This document shows, one piece after another, positions 12,685 through 12,989 of a stretch of 12,989 nucleotides of DNA. Below the pieces are notes generated by a model. The model had not been told where the DNA came from. It saw only the letters and a list, made by a program, of their open reading frames with translations, and did no database searches. Numbering within the stretch: the first letter of the stretch is position 1; every line of letters begins with the position of its first letter. Origin of the DNA: Acidobacteriota bacterium (lineage in GTDB: Bacteria > Acidobacteriota > Vicinamibacteria > Marinacidobacterales > SMYC01); contig JAJCXL010000124.1 of the NCBI GenBank assembly GCA_029263435.1, positions 1 through 12,989 on the forward strand, written 5' to 3'. The translations under genes and the position numbers were made by a program.

Positions 12685-12989
12685 ATGCGGACGATAGCGA
12701 TAGCCCTAGCGTGCATTACTGTTCTTTGCGGATCGGCCTACGCCGAGGACAACCCGGTCGTCGAGATCGCGACCAACCTCGGCGCGTTTCGAGCCGAGCT
12801 CTATCCCGACAGCTCGCCCTTGGCCGTCGAGAACTTTCTCCAATACGCCGAAGACGGCTTCTACGAGGGCATGATCTTTCACCGCATCCGCAAAGGGACG
12901 TTGATACAAGGCGGCGGCTTCAACTGGGGTCTCCAGCAGAAGAAACCGAGAAAGCCCATCAAGAACGAAGCCCAGAACCGGATCAAGAA
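12685..12989 (+). CDS. Periplasmic cyclophilin-type peptidyl-prolyl isomerase (3' end outside window)
   Basis: The first 101 codons of a cyclophilin. A signal peptide (MRTIAIALACITVLCGSAYA, cut before EDNP) directs it to the periplasm. The core VVEIATNLGAFRAELYPDSS (25-44) and SPLAVENFLQY lead to F65-H66-R67, where the Arg is the catalytic residue of cyclophilins, and to LIQGGGFNWG (73-82) with the conserved Gln. The spacing matches PpiA-like bacterial enzymes. It starts 12 nt after the DUF5916 stop with a strong AAGGAG 5 nt before the ATG, so it is probably cotranscribed and could assist folding of that large barrel or other exported proteins. The truncated end prevents checking the remaining active-site residues. 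Confidence 0.9.
   Translation, partial: MRTIAIALACITVLCGSAYAEDNPVVEIATNLGAFRAELYPDSSPLAVENFLQYAEDGFYEGMIFHRIRKGTLIQGGGFNWGLQQKKPRKPIKNEAQNRIK

Noticed and set aside
1..12989. CRISPR array, tRNA/rRNA genes, phage or insertion-sequence genes
   Set aside because: No direct-repeat/spacer series, no cloverleaf or rRNA-like stretch, and no transposase, integrase or phage gene was found. Only the REP-like palindromes hint at mobile DNA.

Overview
This is a GC-rich bacterial chromosomal window with dense gene packing, short intergenic gaps and no tRNA, rRNA, CRISPR or complete mobile element. Nearly every product carries a signal peptide or membrane segments, so the window is about the cell envelope and periplasm of a diderm bacterium. 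The family mix (DUF5916 outer-membrane barrel, DUF4097 repeat protein, CusF-SCO fusion, bacilliredoxin, YMGG-like glycine-zipper protein, two-subunit M16 peptidase) best fits Acidobacteriota. This is inferred from gene content; there is no marker gene, and Gemmatimonadota or Myxococcota-like lineages are not excluded.

Layout. (1) 1-172: C-terminus of a gamma-glutamyltransferase on +, converging on a BASS-family sodium symporter on - (259-1194). A cluster of short A/T-flanked palindromes (184-239) lies between them. (2) 1276-4137: two translationally coupled M16 peptidase genes. The first has the zinc site and the second lacks it but keeps the Arg/Tyr pair, as in a heterodimeric protease. (3) 4172-5521 on -: a serine beta-lactamase/DD-peptidase-like hydrolase with a C-terminal beta domain, convergent with the M16 pair and divergent from the next operon. 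(4) 5581-8087: a CusF-like plus SCO fusion protein whose stop codon overlaps (ATGA) the start of a secreted histidine-rich TPR protein; this looks like a copper-handling pair. (5) 8149-9397 on -: a glycine-zipper envelope protein and a bacilliredoxin with a C-terminal extension, separated by two hairpins; an intrinsic terminator for the - strand lies at 8095-8126. (6) 9501-12989 on +: DUF4097 protein with an exact 18-residue repeat, then DUF5916/CBM9-like outer-membrane protein, then the start of a secreted cyclophilin-type prolyl isomerase.

Two expression modes are visible. Seven genes have clear Shine-Dalgarno sequences (both M16 genes, TPR, glycine-zipper, bacilliredoxin, DUF4097, cyclophilin). 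The other four (BASS, beta-lactamase-like, SCO, DUF5916) have none, but carry a TAnnnT -10-like hexamer 6-9 nt before the ATG, as expected for leaderless or nearly leaderless mRNAs. In front of the DUF5916 gene the hexamer is enclosed by a perfect 8-bp inverted repeat.

No clearly new defence or mobile system is seen. The best candidates for something undescribed are the CusF-SCO/His-rich TPR operon and the promoter architecture.
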